Notes: generated by a model not told the origin, from the letters alone. A stretch of 64,000 nucleotides of DNA from Hymenolepis diminuta (GCA_900708905.1 CAADRB010000006.1:1247582-1311581); one strand, 5' to 3'; counted from the first letter of the stretch, positions 11,729-26,480 are shown. Numbers and translations are program-made.

Positions 11729-11914
11729 TCAATAATAGTGGGAAGTAAATAAGATATTAATTTCGTCAGGAGAAAATATTTAATAATTATTCGTTATTAA
11801 ATTTTCCCTTGACATCTCCTATTTTTAAGCCGTTTTTTTTAGATCTACCTTTTCCGGTTCATATGAAGCCCTTTCATTGATTCCGTATTCCTTCTTGATT
11901 ATTTATTCCTTTTC

Positions 11915-12360
11915 AGGGGCATATTCAGGTGGGTGATGCAGCTTTGGTCTGCTTCTTCTTTCTATTAAGTCTAAGATGAGCAGCTGCTCGAAAGTTCTCG
12001 AGTACAGCTTTCAGCCTTCTTAGCATGTCTTCCTCCCATTTTTCCTAGGACCTGTCCTCTTCCCTTCTACTAGTTCGGGGAGTTTGGTTCGGATACCCGA
12101 AACGGAACACTGCGTTCGTCCTTAGTTTCGAAGAAAGATCTCCATTTTCTGTCTTCCGACAGCATTTATTTTCGATACTGGTTTTGATTCAATGACCACC
12201 GAGAAACAAGTTCAGGAAGCTGCTCGTTCTTGTAGAACGTCTGTGAGGATTTCTCTGCAGATTTTCATTCCACTTTACACCCTCCTTCTAGTTGGCTCTT
12301 GGTTCTGCACCAGACTGACAGCTGATTCAATCTTCCGGGAGACGTTTTTCTGAGTTGTAT
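11915..12360 (-). pseudogene. Higher-GC island, possible dead coding remnant
   Basis: GC is visibly above the surroundings. On the minus strand a stop-bounded frame (about 11930-12050) reads EKWEEDMLRRLKAVLENF then RAAAHLRLNRKKKQ, an amphipathic, charged run that looks coding. Neighbouring frames are broken by stops and there is no start or splice structure. It could be the tail of a decayed gene or retroelement, or chance. Confidence 0.2.
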
Positions 12361-15300
12361 TTTCATTAGGCACTTGTTTCCTTATGTCCTAATTTGCCTC
12401 ACATTGAAAATATATGATTTATACGAACAAAATCAGGCAAATTACAAATCATTATCAAGCTAGCATTTAATTAGAGTATGACAGGGAGAGGGGAAATATT
12501 CTGGGGACCATTACCACTAAAAATCCTAATAATATATTTATGTTCACCAGACTTCTGCTGATTCTTGCAACTGTCACATTTGATGCGCAATTTTCTGCAT
12601 TAATTAGCGAGACCCCCTAACTTGATTTTATTATTTGCTTCCATCATTCCTAGAATTCGACGGTGGGCATCATTCTCGAGGACCTCTATAAACGATAGAC
12701 ATTTGAAATAGTGCCTCATTGCACAATCATTGTGTTTTAATTTTTGATGAGGATAAGCAAAAACCTGTAATGAAAAATATCCGCTTCTATCGATGAAAGT
12801 TCATAAAATATACGCCTTCTAGAAAAATGTTTTGAATAAGGCTATGTTTTTTGATAATTATCGATTATTTCTAACACTTAAAAAACGATTGAATTGAATC
12901 ACGTGATTAAAGAATCAATCAGAATATTAGATGCAAAAGCTTTCTTAAATTATTGCATAAATTATGAGAAATTTTCAATGGGTTACTTGAGTAATCTCGA
13001 CAGATTAATTTCTAAAAAATCTTGTACTTAATATTATTGAGTAGTAGCCTTTAAAACCCTTTTAAAAAGCTGTTTGATGGTGGTGCAATTTTCATTTACC
13101 CTTTCAACTATTATAATAGTATTTTCGAAGTGCAATTATACATTTATAACTGTATAAAATATGTATTCAAATTCTTGGTTGTTTTTAATATATGACTTGT
13201 CCAACTTTAGCATACGGAACTAAAGATTAAAATCTATTCCAGTATTCCAATTCTCTTTCACCACTCTTTCACGCATATCCGATATTTCAGTCATAAACTG
13301 CTGTTTAAAGCTTTAAATATTAAAGACTTGTTGGGTGTTCTTGAGACATCCGTGTTATAGCTTTATTTTCAATAGTCTATTCTACCTCGATACTAAAGAA
13401 CTTGAAACCCGCAAAGCAATTTTTATCAGGTCCACGTTACGGCATTCGATTATCGTCTTCTTCTTCCTAACCTAACTATTCAAAATATAAACACGATGAC
13501 AGAAGATCATAGAAGTGGCTTGGGTCTTCGTGGTGGGACGGTATCGGTAAATAGGCAAAACAATTTAAAGACAATAGCTATCTAAACAAATGAGAGATAT
13601 CTAAGACATACACTGAGTCTCGTTAAGTTGAGAGACTATCATCTTGAAACTTTAGAAAGCAGCAGTAAGCAATTCAAAATCCACCGGATGCATTGATACA
13701 AAATTTGAGTGAACAGCTATAGATAATTTTTAGACTGACTTAAAAAAATGAATATATAATTTTTAATTTAAGGGAATCACCACATTGATTGGTCGTCTAC
13801 ATCTCATTTATGTTACTAATCGGCATTAGTGTGAACAAAGAAAAGATATGTCATTTTAATCAATCAGCGTATTAGTTGCACTATAATTGTGTTTTATGAA
13901 TTGTCACAACAAAAAAACAAATTTCTTTCAATAAATACAGATATTAGAAAAAATATTTTTCTCGATTTTAATCAGATATAAATTTACGCGTTACTAAATT
14001 CTACAATTTAACTTGGTAGTAGAAAAAAGAAAGGAGGGAAAAATAACTCCAGAGTAAAGAAATATTTATGGATTTGAATTCCAATTTAAAGTCTTGTCGA
14101 ATGCATTCAAGGCACTGTAATTCTATTTCCACTTCATGCAGATTTGGTAATTTATAATTTGGTATCACGCATAGTTATAAATTGAATTTTACGAGATAGC
14201 CTACTTAATGTGGCACTAAAATGCGATTAAATTTAAGATAGTGACTGCAAATTAGTTAGTTAAAATTAATTTCAGATTTGATATATACTTAGAAAATTTT
14301 ATTATAACGTAAGTTACAAAAAATTATAAAACGCTTTCGTTGGACAACGCACTAGTAAAGAGGTTTAAATCCCACCAAATGAAGACTTGATAGCAATTAT
14401 TTCCCAAAAGAATTTTCAACAAGCTCAATTCATTTTTATTTACAATCCCACGAAAAATATAAATCTTAAGAAACATTTACAACTATCAGATGTTGATAAG
14501 AGCTTGTAGAAAGATAAATAGCTAAACGAATTAATACATAAAGTACGACTTTTCTGAAACTAACAAAGACGACAATGTTGGAACTCATTCAGTTTTATGT
14601 TGGAAGAGTAAAATACAACGTAGTAAATCAATGGTTGTCTTAGAGAAAATGAACTTCTTTTATAATATAGATTGCTGGGCTTCAAATTCAATGAACTTTA
14701 ATGACTTTAATCGTCTGATCAAGTACTGTACAAGAGAGATAAGTAATTATGCTATCCATCAGAATGTCCACCGCGCATATCTTGACATTTGAACCTTTAT
14801 GGAGAGGTAAAGTCAAACAAATTCCAAAGACATTTTTAGCTAACTAAAGTATGAAATCGAATTTAGCAGAAAATACAGATACATACCCTCCAATACGAGC
14901 GGAATAATGGATAAGTTTTAAAAGTAAATCCTAAACATCAAATGTCAAATTCCCCTTCTTTTCCCACATTTATTGCGGCACGATATGCATTTGCTTGTCC
15001 AACCCGTATGTTCAAATAAACTTGTCATTGTCTTTTGATCTAGACCTTATTATCTATAACCATTATGCCTTTAGTCTGCCTTGGTTATAGACTTTCGGAC
15101 ATCTGCAGACTAAAGTTTTGAAAAGGAGAATGAGCCTAACTAATTAATGATGAAGATGGTAGATGAAGAGTCCAGCCATCTCGATGTTTATATACAAAGG
15201 TTTTCTCAAAACCTTAGAATGAATAGGAACACAGTGACAAATCGTCAAGGAGATTGGTTCTTGTTAACTAGCTCTAAGCAATACCTGCATTTGTGATGCT

Positions 15301-18300
15301 TTCATCAGTTTCGATAGGTTGCAAGTACTGAATGCCTGCAGATCAGTTCGGCTCTGTCTTGTTTCGTTCTCGCAAAATTTTACTAATTAAATGATATACC
15401 GGTCATTCGTTACCAAATATTCGGCAAGTTGGTGTCACAGGAATTAAATCAATAATTCTTGATGCGTGATAATTTCAAATTTAGATTATTAAATTAATGC
15501 CAAACTTAATCAATCGAATAAAGTTTGATTTTAAAAAATTTGAAATTTATTGCCAAAAATAATTCAGCAGCCTTTTTAATCCACTTACATCATCTTATTA
15601 TTCTTATTACAAATTGATCTCCAATTGGTTGTATATCCGCTGAAATAAATCAGCAGCGGAATCAGCTGCATAAGAAACAACCTCTGATTAGAGATCATAC
15701 GCAGCTGTTGCCGACTAATATTTTTACTAAAACACTGCTTAACAAAACGCAGAGATTTGGCAGAACTTCAAAGTCTTTCATGCTTTTACTGTAACAAGAT
15801 ATTAAGGATGAAATAGAGAAGGGGGGAAAAGAAATCACGATAACTTCTTATCCTCTAGCTTGTGCACATAACATTTTATATCAAGAAAGTATATTTTCTT
15901 GTTTATTCTGCTGGTATGAAAAATGAGAGCGCCAAGGTCAGGGAAAAATGCAACTTTGAAGTAGTTCTGGTTAATTTAAATGTTTGTTTGAATAAATTAG
16001 AAATGCTTAATTATGCACAAAAATTAATTCTCCATCCAAAATTCAAATCTATCTTTTTGTAATTTGGAAAAGAAATGAATGGCTTTCAAAACTGGCGAAA
16101 ATCGCCAAATTGAAATTTAAGGTTTATGACATGTACTCCATCTTTCAAAATTGAAAATATTACTTATTACAAAGGTGGACAGTGATTGAAATCATTTCGC
16201 TAAAACAGTCCTCATATCGAGAGGATGTTTCAAGTTATTTCCTTTGTGATAAAAAGTGTTCAAAGCTGGTCTTGAAATCAGGCCTATTTACTAGTTAAAA
16301 GAAAAGGATTGTTTTGAAATGCCTTCGCTAGAATCATCTGGCAGATGAATTGAAGTTGCGTGATCAAACATTTAATTAAATTGACTGATGGACAAGCTCG
16401 AAATATCACGGACCTAGAAACCCAGGGACTAAATTACAAAAGTATACCTTTTAACAGTTGGCTATTACAAAGCAGGAAAATAAACCAATTAATACTCCCA
16501 GAATTATAGTAAAGTAAGACTTAGGACAACATAACTTCATCATGTACTCCCATTTTTCCTCGATTAAAACCTGTAGTGTTTTGTATTGCCAGGATTAATA
16601 AATAAATGAATAGTCCTGCAGTGCTACTACTTTCATAATAACAATCCCTCCTTATGACAATAATGACAGGTGTTCATTAAAGGGACATCAGATAATGCTT
16701 TCCTATCTCTATTTGAACTTCCATCACTTGACTTCGAGTTTATTACAGAAGCCCATAATTTCTTAATGAAGCATCACGGACATTTTTAAATCTGGGAATA
16801 ATCATTTCGTTTTAGCAGTTACCTTTTTCATTGCCACGTAGATCACCAATTATATACTTGTCCGCATTTTAAATCGTGTTCCCACATCATGTTTACTAAA
16901 CATGTGCTGACAGTGAGTTGACAAATCAAATGTTTCTTTGATCTCGTAATATCCAATCACTGACCAAATTTAGATAAACTCTATTTTCTTCCCATAAATT
17001 CAATGCGAATTTCAGATAACAATATTGCATTCTAAGACATTTTTTACCTTCCTCACCTCTGGTCGCCTGGGCAGAAGCTTATTTTATACACTGGCCCCTC
17101 CATTCTCTTATAAGATAGAGGATCAAAATGCCCCACTCTTAGACTCGGGATATACGAATGGTGATAAGATTTCATTTGAAAAATTAAGCTATTCTAGTTA
17201 GAATGTATAAATGTGTGCTTAAATCAAATCGGTCCGCGTACATGTTTTTGAATATTAATGTTATTTTATATTGTGCGTTACTTCTGATAATTATTAAAAG
17301 TTGATTGTTTAATTTTTCAACCCTTCATCTGCTTAAAATTTAAATATTTATGAATTTCATACGGCAAATGCAAAGAACGGAAATTTGCGCATAACTGCCG
17401 GTTGCCTAACAAGTTTGGTTTGGGACTAATTACATGGCAAGTCTTGAATATATAATTAAATAAGTTTGTAATAAGTCATTTCGTGTTTTAAAATTTGTAA
17501 TTAAAGTGAAAATATTTCATATTTTTATAGGAGATCGGAAATTTAAAATATAATAAATTAAATTGGCTTTTTTGAAAATTAAATCTAACATCACCCTATC
17601 TAATTATAATTACTTATCCAATTAACTAGTAAATCTCATTTAAATCCCCGAAATTATGTAATAGATTATGCGATTTTCTGATATATATTTTATAAATTGT
17701 TCTATTTCCTCCGTATATTGGCTAAAAATTGCATAAAGTTTACGAAAGCTGTAAATATAGACCTCTTAAACAATGTCTGGAATTTAAAATGCCGCTAAAG
17801 TTCATCTTTGACTCCGTATATATTCGTATTAATTTAGAGACTATTTACTTCACTGTTCTCTAAAATAATGCTGGCATTCGATACATGAGGAACCAAAATA
17901 TCTAGGAAAAAGGCACAAATACAACCAAGATACAAGAAAGTGTTTTGATTCAAAACTGTCTGTGATGGCTGAAATTAAGGTATCGATCGGATACCAACTT
18001 CTTCAGCCATCTCGGAGGTATTAAGACTAGAATAATGGGATGCAATGCTATTTAAACTTAAAAAAGGTAACTGTATGCAAGTTTGTTATGTTAATGGACT
18101 TTCAAAATGCATTGTCTGGATATTTCAGATCTTTTAATAGAATGGAATCGGGAATTGCTCTATTTTTGTCAAGCAACATGCGCAAGTCCCTTGAGAGATT
18201 TTTCAGAATAAGCGTTTCTAATTTATTAAGAAGCAATTAACGCGTAATTATTAAAATAATAAAGTCAAAATGACATGTTCTCACTCACTAATTTATTTAT

Positions 18301-19994
18301 TAAGTAAAAGAATAATCTTCAAATTGCTGTTATTTATTTTAACCCGAATTTAAGAAATAATAAATTATCTTAAAAGAGTAAAGATGGAAGAGAGAGACTG
18401 AGTTAGTTGATAGAAAATATTATTAAAAATCCTTCGAATCTTACTTAATTTTATCCGAATTTTTCTGATTTTCCACTAATTTCCTATTGGATATGTACTA
18501 ATGCTCTAAGGCTATAGGCAGAGGATTCGCCTCCTAGATTCCTAAGTGAGTTCGCTTCCGAGAAGCAACTTACTGATCATTTAACTGGAATTGACTGATT
18601 GATTGAGTGATTGATTATATATCTTAATATATTTTATTTAGCTCGCTTGTAAAATAATCATACCAAAAAAACCATTTGGGCGGCAAGTAAATGGCTTTAA
18701 ATAAAATCTTTACTGATGAGAGAAAGGCGAATTGAGAAATCAGTCTTGAAAATTAGAAATATATTTAACTCCAGTTGAGAACTCTAATAAAAGTTCCTGC
18801 GAAGGATTTTTGAGGACTTTTAGTGGGAGCTTAGCATTCAAGATGATTGAAACATGGAATAAATGTTGATTTTCAAGAGTGAAGGTTTAGAATCATTCAT
18901 TCACTGTCACACATCTCATAATCCTTTTTAAATTCGCTTGACTACGTAGGAAGTTGCACACCAAAATGACCAAGTTTAAAAGATTTGATGGTGTCATCAC
19001 TCCCATTTTTCAGGCCAAAGAGTCATTCATTGGTCTAAGCTAGCAATAATTTTACCAATTTATGTGTTTCTTCTACTACCTAAAGACAGTTAAGTGATCT
19101 GAAATGTTTAATAAGAGGGATCTCATCGAATTTCACACTCACAAATTATTCACTTACTTAAAAATACTGATTCTTACATTTTCTTTTGTATATAATATAA
19201 TTTATCACTAGAACTTTCATTTTTAATGAATTTAATGTTGTAATGCATGAATTTTTATTTTTAATTTTCCTGGATATACATGTCCTAGTGTAAGGTGGAC
19301 ACACTTTGTTCAGAACAATGTGTGGTCATTCGAGGGGATTTGATTTACAAGCCTGACAATGTCTACTGCTCACAGAAATAAATCGTACTAACATAAATAA
19401 TGAAAGGTGTATAGTGCAATTCGTTTGATATATCGATAATTCATCATATAGCATTCCCAGTTGTATCATTCAAAGGCTTTACTATACCAATATGCCAACG
19501 TGTTTTGTAGAACAAACATGTATGCGCCACTCCACATTTATAAAAAATATACCGCAAAAAGAAATGATAATAATAAATTTCTTGACTATTCTATTAATAT
19601 TTGCTTTTCGTTGAATCATTTCACTACATTCGAAACTTTTTCGTTATCGAAAATTAACAATAGAAAATTTTAACATTATTTCTATAAGGTTGAATCATGA
19701 CGAGGAATAGTCCTCTGTATTGAAATTTGCACTAGCTAATTGGGGATAGTTGATACAAAATGCAAATAGGATGTTTTCGATAAATTCATATAAAATCCGA
19801 TTTAAGAATTAACAAATTGCTCTTAGCCGACTTTAGACGTAGTTACACAGGAAACACAGGTATAATCTTCTAATTTAACCGATTCCTCAATGTGATACGA
19901 ACAACGTGGAACCAATTGGACCAATTGATTAATCAATAATACACTTCCGTCGCTTCGATGTTATACTCTGCCTCTATTTGACCCTCCATCTTTC

Positions 19995-20434
19995 ATCCCG
20001 AAGGATAACTCTCTGCATTTCCAGATTTACCTTTTATTCGCATTCTCCTCAGTTTTTCCGCCTACGAAGTTGGAGCGACCTCATTTATGTCCCTATGACG
20101 CATGACCCCTGTCTGACATGTCTAAACGCGTCCATCAATTTCCTCTCTTTTCTATAACCGCCTCGCTTTGGCGTGGCCTTACCCAAATGACCCACATAAA
20201 GTAATCCTTGTTTTCCAGACAACAACACACGCTCGTCAGTTACGGGCTCCTACGCTGCTTTCTCTCTCCCTCTCTCTGTTACTCGTTGTGATTTCCTTGA
20301 ATACATTTTTGGTCTACTCAACTCTTGGTGTTCTGCTTCACAGTTGTTGTTAGCTCTTACTCAAACAGCTACGAATTGGTTGCCGTAATTTATTAGCTGC
20401 AAACCGTTGGTTGTTATCTAACTCCAACAATCCC
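19995..20434 (-). mobile_element. Solo-LTR-like insertion, copy 1, with 5-bp target-site duplication
   Basis: The element is 20000-20429 (430 bp), flanked by ATCCC on both sides (19995-19999 and 20430-20434). Read on the minus strand it begins TGTTGGAGTTAGATAAC and ends GTTATCCTTC. An AATAAA (minus; 20033-20038) lies near the 3' end, as in the R/U5 part of an LTR. A second copy with its own different 5-bp duplication lies at 40629-41608, which proves mobility. There is no internal coding. A 5-bp duplication and a TG start fit an LTR retrotransposon, so this is probably a solo LTR or a TRIM; the 3' end TC rather than CA is non-canonical. The open frame at 20168-20353 lies inside it and is not a gene. 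Confidence 0.85.
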
Positions 20435-23400
20435 TTCTTATATTCTTTTCTGTTACATGTTTTTAGATGCTTATTCCTTTGTCACAAATAATAAGAGTGC
20501 ACATATATGTTCTATTCTTTTTCCTAATTTTGAAATTTTGGAATGTCATGAATGCTATGTATCTTCAAAGTGAACTTAAATATGTGGATATTGGATATAG
20601 TATTGAGAAATATGAAATTATCGACGAATTAGATATCAGTAAATATGAATCTCAATGCAAAGCTATCTTTCTTTTACAGCTGTTTTCATACCGCGGTAAA
20701 GGCTATGGAATATGCACAATTGTCGGAAGAGCCATTGAAGCGTATAAGAAGCAGAGTTTTAGTAAGACATTCAATAAAATAGGCCACCCACTCAACAGAA
20801 ATTGATATCAGACCATCTCCAGATATATTCAGACATCTAATGTCGTAAATATTTAAAACGTCTTGCAAAAATGCTCATCTGTGCTAATGCAAAACTGGTT
20901 GATTATATCCGTAAATTTAAAAATGAAAGGCTTAAACACTCAACCTTTTAAAATATTGCTGATTCCGTGTATATAACTATTTTTATATTAAATGCAATGT
21001 CTGTAAAAAGAGATCTTGAAAAAAAATCATCATTGAATATGAGACATTCAGAGTAATTTCTCAAGGGAATTCTAACACCTAAAGTATCTAAGATCAAGAA
21101 ATTTTTCTAAATATTCAGCTTAAGATTTCATGAACAAATCGTCCAATGATGTAATTGGGGATTTTGCATTCTCTCATTACGGTTCTCAACCTGAATAAGT
21201 AAGTTTGTTAAAAATTATGTTAAATTCTTCCAAGATCATATTCAAACGACTCGATTCTAATTTTTTTATTTATTGTACAAAAACTTGCTTTTTTGGGAAT
21301 TGCAACTCCGATCAAATTAAATCAGGACTCAAGAGGACAATTTCCCTTAAACCCCAAGGGAAATATCTTGGTATTTGTTTGGATAAATGCCATCAAGTTT
21401 TATGCTTTACATCTAACTTCTCTTCTGATATCCCATGCATTTCTGCATGCACACAGAAATAACCAATAAGCTAGCTCCAACATTTGGCCAATTAGAGGAA
21501 CCAATTATTCTTATTGGCTAAGACACTTTCCCTGGCGTTTTGTCTCCTTTAAAGGGACGGAAATGGTGTTTTCAATTTTAATCGGAAACAGGGATCCCTG
21601 GAAATTGGTAAGTTATGAAAATTCTTAACAGGTGACATCTCTAAAACATATTTTCATGAAATTTAAATAATGTGAACCATCTCGAAACTCTTATAAATTT
21701 TTATATATCAAGATTTCTTTTACCTCTTTAAATGTTGTGTAAATTAAACGGTAAACTATGAATTTTGCTGCTACCCTTTAAGTAATTGCGCTTTCAGTTA
21801 TAAACTCATTAGATAATTCTATATGTGTAATTTAAGGAAAGGGATATCATTTTATTTATCGACCCTAATAAATAAAAGTATTCGAAGTTTTAAAGACCCC
21901 AGAGCCTAAAGCAAATTTTATGGCTCGTAATTGATCAAAACTAAAACGAAGCTTCCTTAAAAATTAGCGCATAATTTTTATTCATACATCTGTAACAAAA
22001 AATAAAGTTAATGATATTTCAAAGTTAGGTTTTGAAAGTAATTTTAACATGTATAATAGATTATATGATCGTACGCGCAGCTTGTTGATCCCATGGAATG
22101 CCTTTAACATTCAGTAGAATCTAAAAGTATAGAATAAACGTGCAAATAGAGCAAAGAACTAAAGACCAAAATTAAAGAGTTCATATCTGCAAACTATTTC
22201 TAAGAATCGGTTCTTCAGTTTGTATCTGCCCAATTTTGCATTTTATTCTCTAGCCCAGAGTGCAAGGTATAAATCAGAAATTAGATATTAGCAACAAACA
22301 ATCCAAGCTCTGGGAATATCATTTATCACGTATGGATCTAATATTGAATCCTAAGATAACAATTATAGGTTAATAGTAAATAAAGACCAAAGTACTTTTG
22401 AAAAATATTAAGTATCAGTAAATTATAGGCTGCGTTATTCATGTAAGTTTTTCAATTAATTTATGCTATTTTAAATAATCAGTTAATAGTTTTTGGCATA
22501 TTTATTAAAATTAAGAGATCCATTCTATTAGGAATTTTAATACTTTAATGCTAGATTTAATTTAAATCTTATCCGCTCAAGTTATATTATCAGAAAATTT
22601 CCCCAAGATTTCGATTTTTAATTTACATTTTTAGGTACGCTGTTTTTGTAATTTTGATTCTCTTGTCAATGACTCACATTCACCTCTTGAGAAATCAAAA
22701 TGACGCGCTGATAGCAGCAGTTAGACGTTGACGCAAACAACTTTGGATAAAAACTGCGCAGTTAGGCAATTAGTTGGACTGTTTCGGCCCCTGAGAAATC
22801 TTGAATAATTCATGTTAAATCTGGGTACTGCAAACATGTGCACACATAATCAGGTCCTTTTAAAAAATTACTTCGGATAGACTCGATAAAATCTATAACG
22901 ATATACAGATGAGAACACACATTTATTCTCCAATCTAATACCAGAAAGGGTAAACCCAAGAAGTAAAATCACCAACCACACAAATTAAATCTGGATAATA
23001 AATTGGGTGAGAGAGTTGGAATATCTCATTAGAGACTTACTATCTACCTCCCGACTGAAGATGGGAATTGAGAAACGCTTTTATAAATGCACTTAAAAGG
23101 TATTTCAAATAGTTATTGAGCCAAACCAGACTAAGTTATTTTGTATTGTCCCAGCAATTAAATTAGTTTGTACCAACTAACAGTTTCGACACCCTGCAGT
23201 GGAGAACTGTGCCATCATCCAAACTTTTAAACTGATCACTTTTGGATGTACGGAGAATAGGATTTTTGAAATGTTAAAATTGAGGGTTTATGACAGAAAC
23301 AGAAACCTCCGCATTTTGAAAATCAGCACATAGTGAATTTTTCATTCATTCACGTTTAAAGCTAACAGATCACTTTTAAATATCTCTGACGTCAATATTT

Positions 23401-25309
23401 GGTTTCAAGAACAAAATGTCCGGATTTCACTATCTCCTCCAATTCTGCCCACAAATTTGTCATGAAAATTTAACCAGATGGAGTAAATAAGAACCTGCAG
23501 CCATTAAATATACACCATCGGGAGTCGAATCCGTAATTTTTAACCTTGTGTTTCTTGTAGTAATTAACACTTAAGGAAAATGGCTTTGATCACTATTTAA
23601 ACGCGTTCCAAAAATTGATGCAATGTATTAACTATAACATTCAAGCTGTTAATAAATTCATATTTTAAATATTTAAAAATTTAATTATGGAAATCAGACT
23701 AAGACGCAATCAAGTACAATTTCTAAGGGAATAAATTAAATTATCTCGCTGTGATCTTAATTTGATCACCTGAATAACATACCACGTGTAATGACCTTTC
23801 AACTTCTAGCGTGTCCGGTTGTTTTCTATACAAAACAGAAATATTTATAAACAACTTAAATTTAAAAAAAAATTATGAATAAAAATTTTAGTATCAATTT
23901 GTTTTGGGAAGGATGATTTACGGACATTTTGATATTTTGATTGAGAAATAATTTCCATTTTCTCTTTTGATGATGCTGTATTTATTTAAAATAGGCCTTT
24001 AACATTTTAAAACGTTGCTGAAATGAATTCAAAGTAGGAATGACCTCCACTATCAGTGGCTCAGCAAAACTGATGATAAGATTTTCATTTCCTAACCCTA
24101 AATAGTAAATAAAAGGATGAAACTGGAAGCAACTTGGAATATTTTAAATATTATTATTTTATTATTATTAATCAAACAAGAAATAAGAGTTTAAAACCAT
24201 GGAAACGTAAGAAAATAGAGTTCGTAGTATTCTGAAATAATTTTCAAACTACTTTTATCATTATTTGCAAATTCATGGGCTTATTTGGTTGTTTTTGAGT
24301 GTTAAATAACAATAATAATATTTTTACAATCTTCCTCAGTCAGAATATTACCTTAAAAAGTTGGTTTTGAAGAATCCCATTGTGCCTTTCCTGTTATTTA
24401 TTTATGAACAAACAAACATACCTATCAATTAGAATTCAAAATATAAAAATCCATCCTCAAAATACCGTTATTTCAGAACCAACACGGCAACGACTAATTT
24501 AACCACAAATAATTGGTTGTCGAGCTATTAAAAATGAAATTCAATTTCTGTTAAATAAACTTTTCATTAATATGCCAAGTCATGTTTAATTAAAGTGTAA
24601 TTTTTTTGGAAAAAACGGTCTGCTATAAAAGATAAAACTATGTTTTATTCTCTAAGATCGATATCATTTTGATTTTAAAATCAACTGATATCGCAAAACT
24701 TCGAATTTTAATCGACTTATGCTCTTTAATTTGCTAAATAAGCACGGGTAATAAATGAGCAATATAACAGTAAATATTTTTCGAACAGTCTTATCACCTA
24801 CCATCTATTTCGGCTCGAATAGAATTCGTATTTGAAAATACTAAAATCTTCTGTAAATGGATATTTTCTTACGGACCAAATTAAGTTGAAACATTTAAAA
24901 TTTGTGAGTTACTTAAAATTACAGATGTAAATATCAAAATAACCTAGAACTGCTTATTAATAATTGAATTATTTACTTAATAAATTATTAAAAATTTAGG
25001 CACATTAATTTTAATATTTTTTGATCTTAAAAATATTTAAAAAATTTTGAACAGTGAAATTAGGAATGAATAACTGGTTCGAATAGAGGATGTGACATTA
25101 ATTCTGGATTCATTTAATTAATTGTCTACCAAGATAAGAAATGTCCGAAGTTCAAGGTAGGGCTCCAAAATATTTGGCTAGAAATCTTGATAAAAAATTT
25201 AGTTAATTGCTTTGTAGTTGCTTTAAACATTATTTGATGCCTGTTGATAGAGGTGGCAATTGGTAATGTTGGGCTTGTTCAAAATTCATTATTGGTGAAT
25301 ATTTTATAG
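20435..25309. other. Gene-free AT-rich stretch
   Basis: No exon-like signals. Scattered short open frames (for example 20467-20805 and 21205-21462) lack motifs and are AT-driven. Confidence 0.5.
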
Positions 25310-25853
25310 GCTTATTTACTAATTAAGTTCATTGAAAACAGATGATAAAGTATTATCATTTCAACTCAGGCCAATTAGCAGAACCAACCAGTAAGCGATG
25401 AAACAGAGGAGATTGTCCAATTGGTGCATATAATAAAGTCAACAATTTAAGGGTTAAGTTGTTTGGATTCCGGAAGCATTGAGTTGTACATTTTCTCACA
25501 AGAGGTATATTTCACTTACTATTATTATCACGCATAGTAATAAAAAATGCTTCCAATTTCTCATTGTGGGAAGCAATTGAAGTCGCTTATTAGAAATTTC
25601 ATTAAATGATGGAGGAGAGAGAATTGAGAAGATACTGAGGACAACATCAAGGTGTCGAGGGGTTTTGCTTCATTTGATATTCGGATTGGGGTTGTAAAAT
25701 ATTTAATATGTGAGTTGTTCATGTTCCAGAATCCAAACACCATGACCCGCTGCTTGGGTAGAAGTGAATACTTGTCTCTGATGTTCAGTGTCTGTCAACC
25801 AGTATTATTAATCAAGAAGGGTTGGTTTTGCCACTTTGATTCATTTTGTCCTC
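25310..25853 (-). repeat. Left arm of a ~545-bp inverted repeat pair
   Basis: The reverse complement is nearly identical to 31373-31922. A 60-codon frame translates to exactly the same protein in both arms, so divergence is very small. One difference is a 3-bp indel in an ATT run near 25805. The sequence includes tcacgcatagtaataaaaaa next to a TCCAATTTCTCATTG block that recurs in diverged copies. Element type is unknown; no terminal duplications could be defined. Confidence 0.88.
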
Positions 25854-26220
25854 CAATGTTTTATTATGCAGATATTTCAAATATCGGTATTCATGATTTT
25901 AGTCTCCATGAGTTTCTATTCTAAGCTCATTGATCAGCCATATCATTTTTGTTCTATTCTCATACTTTTGCAGCTATGAGGAGTTAAAGGAGACAGGGAA
26001 AAACAAATTAAAACAGAGTAAGTGAAAATTAGCATGCCCAAGGCTTTCCCATTGTTTTCGTTTTTATAAATTCACTTTCAAACATTTTTCCAATTTTCCC
26101 GCAGCGTGTTTTATGCAACAACGCCCATATACCAATATATAAAAGCTGATATTTTTAAATAAAAGATGTCTGCTATTTGCAAAATTTAATTACAAAATTC
26201 ATCTACGTTCAGTATGCACA

Positions 26221-26480
26221 GACCATCGGAGGACAAATTTCATCCAATTTAGAGAACGGATTATGATTTATAAGTGTTGGAATGTGAACTGCCCGAAAAG
26301 TGAATATTATACAACCTGAAATCAAAAATCAGTTGATGTAAAACGTTATGATAACTTGACTCTGCTCTACCTTTTCATTCCTCTCTTCTGCATTGGTAAT
26401 TGGACTTACTCTTAGCCAATTTCATTTGATCCTCACAGTTAAAAATTGTTAACTTTTTTATTACTGTGAATAATAAAATA
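26221..26480 (+). repeat. Diverged member of the same repeat family
   Basis: It shows the same order of blocks as the 31.4-kb copy (GGAAxxTGAAC, an ACAACC block, CTCT-rich, CCTCTCTTCTGCAT, then ttttttattactgtgaataa) but with many substitutions and gaps. Alignment was by eye. Confidence 0.45.

Larger units (their letters stand above)
10939..19994. other. Long gene-free stretch
   Basis: AT-rich non-coding DNA without a convincing exon. Notable pieces are a purine-rich segment (about 11180-11340), an 11-bp hairpin (11522-11552), a CATTGT microsatellite (11707-11728) and a higher-GC island (about 11915-12360). The rest shows nothing supportable. Confidence 0.55.

Noticed and set aside
20168..20353. 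61-residue frame with a hydrophobic stretch
   Set aside because: It lies wholly inside the LTR-like element and crosses a CT-rich repeat.
25561..25743. 60-residue frame that occurs identically at 31484-31666
   Set aside because: The identity comes from the inverted DNA repeat. No start context, motif or conservation in the diverged copies supports a protein.
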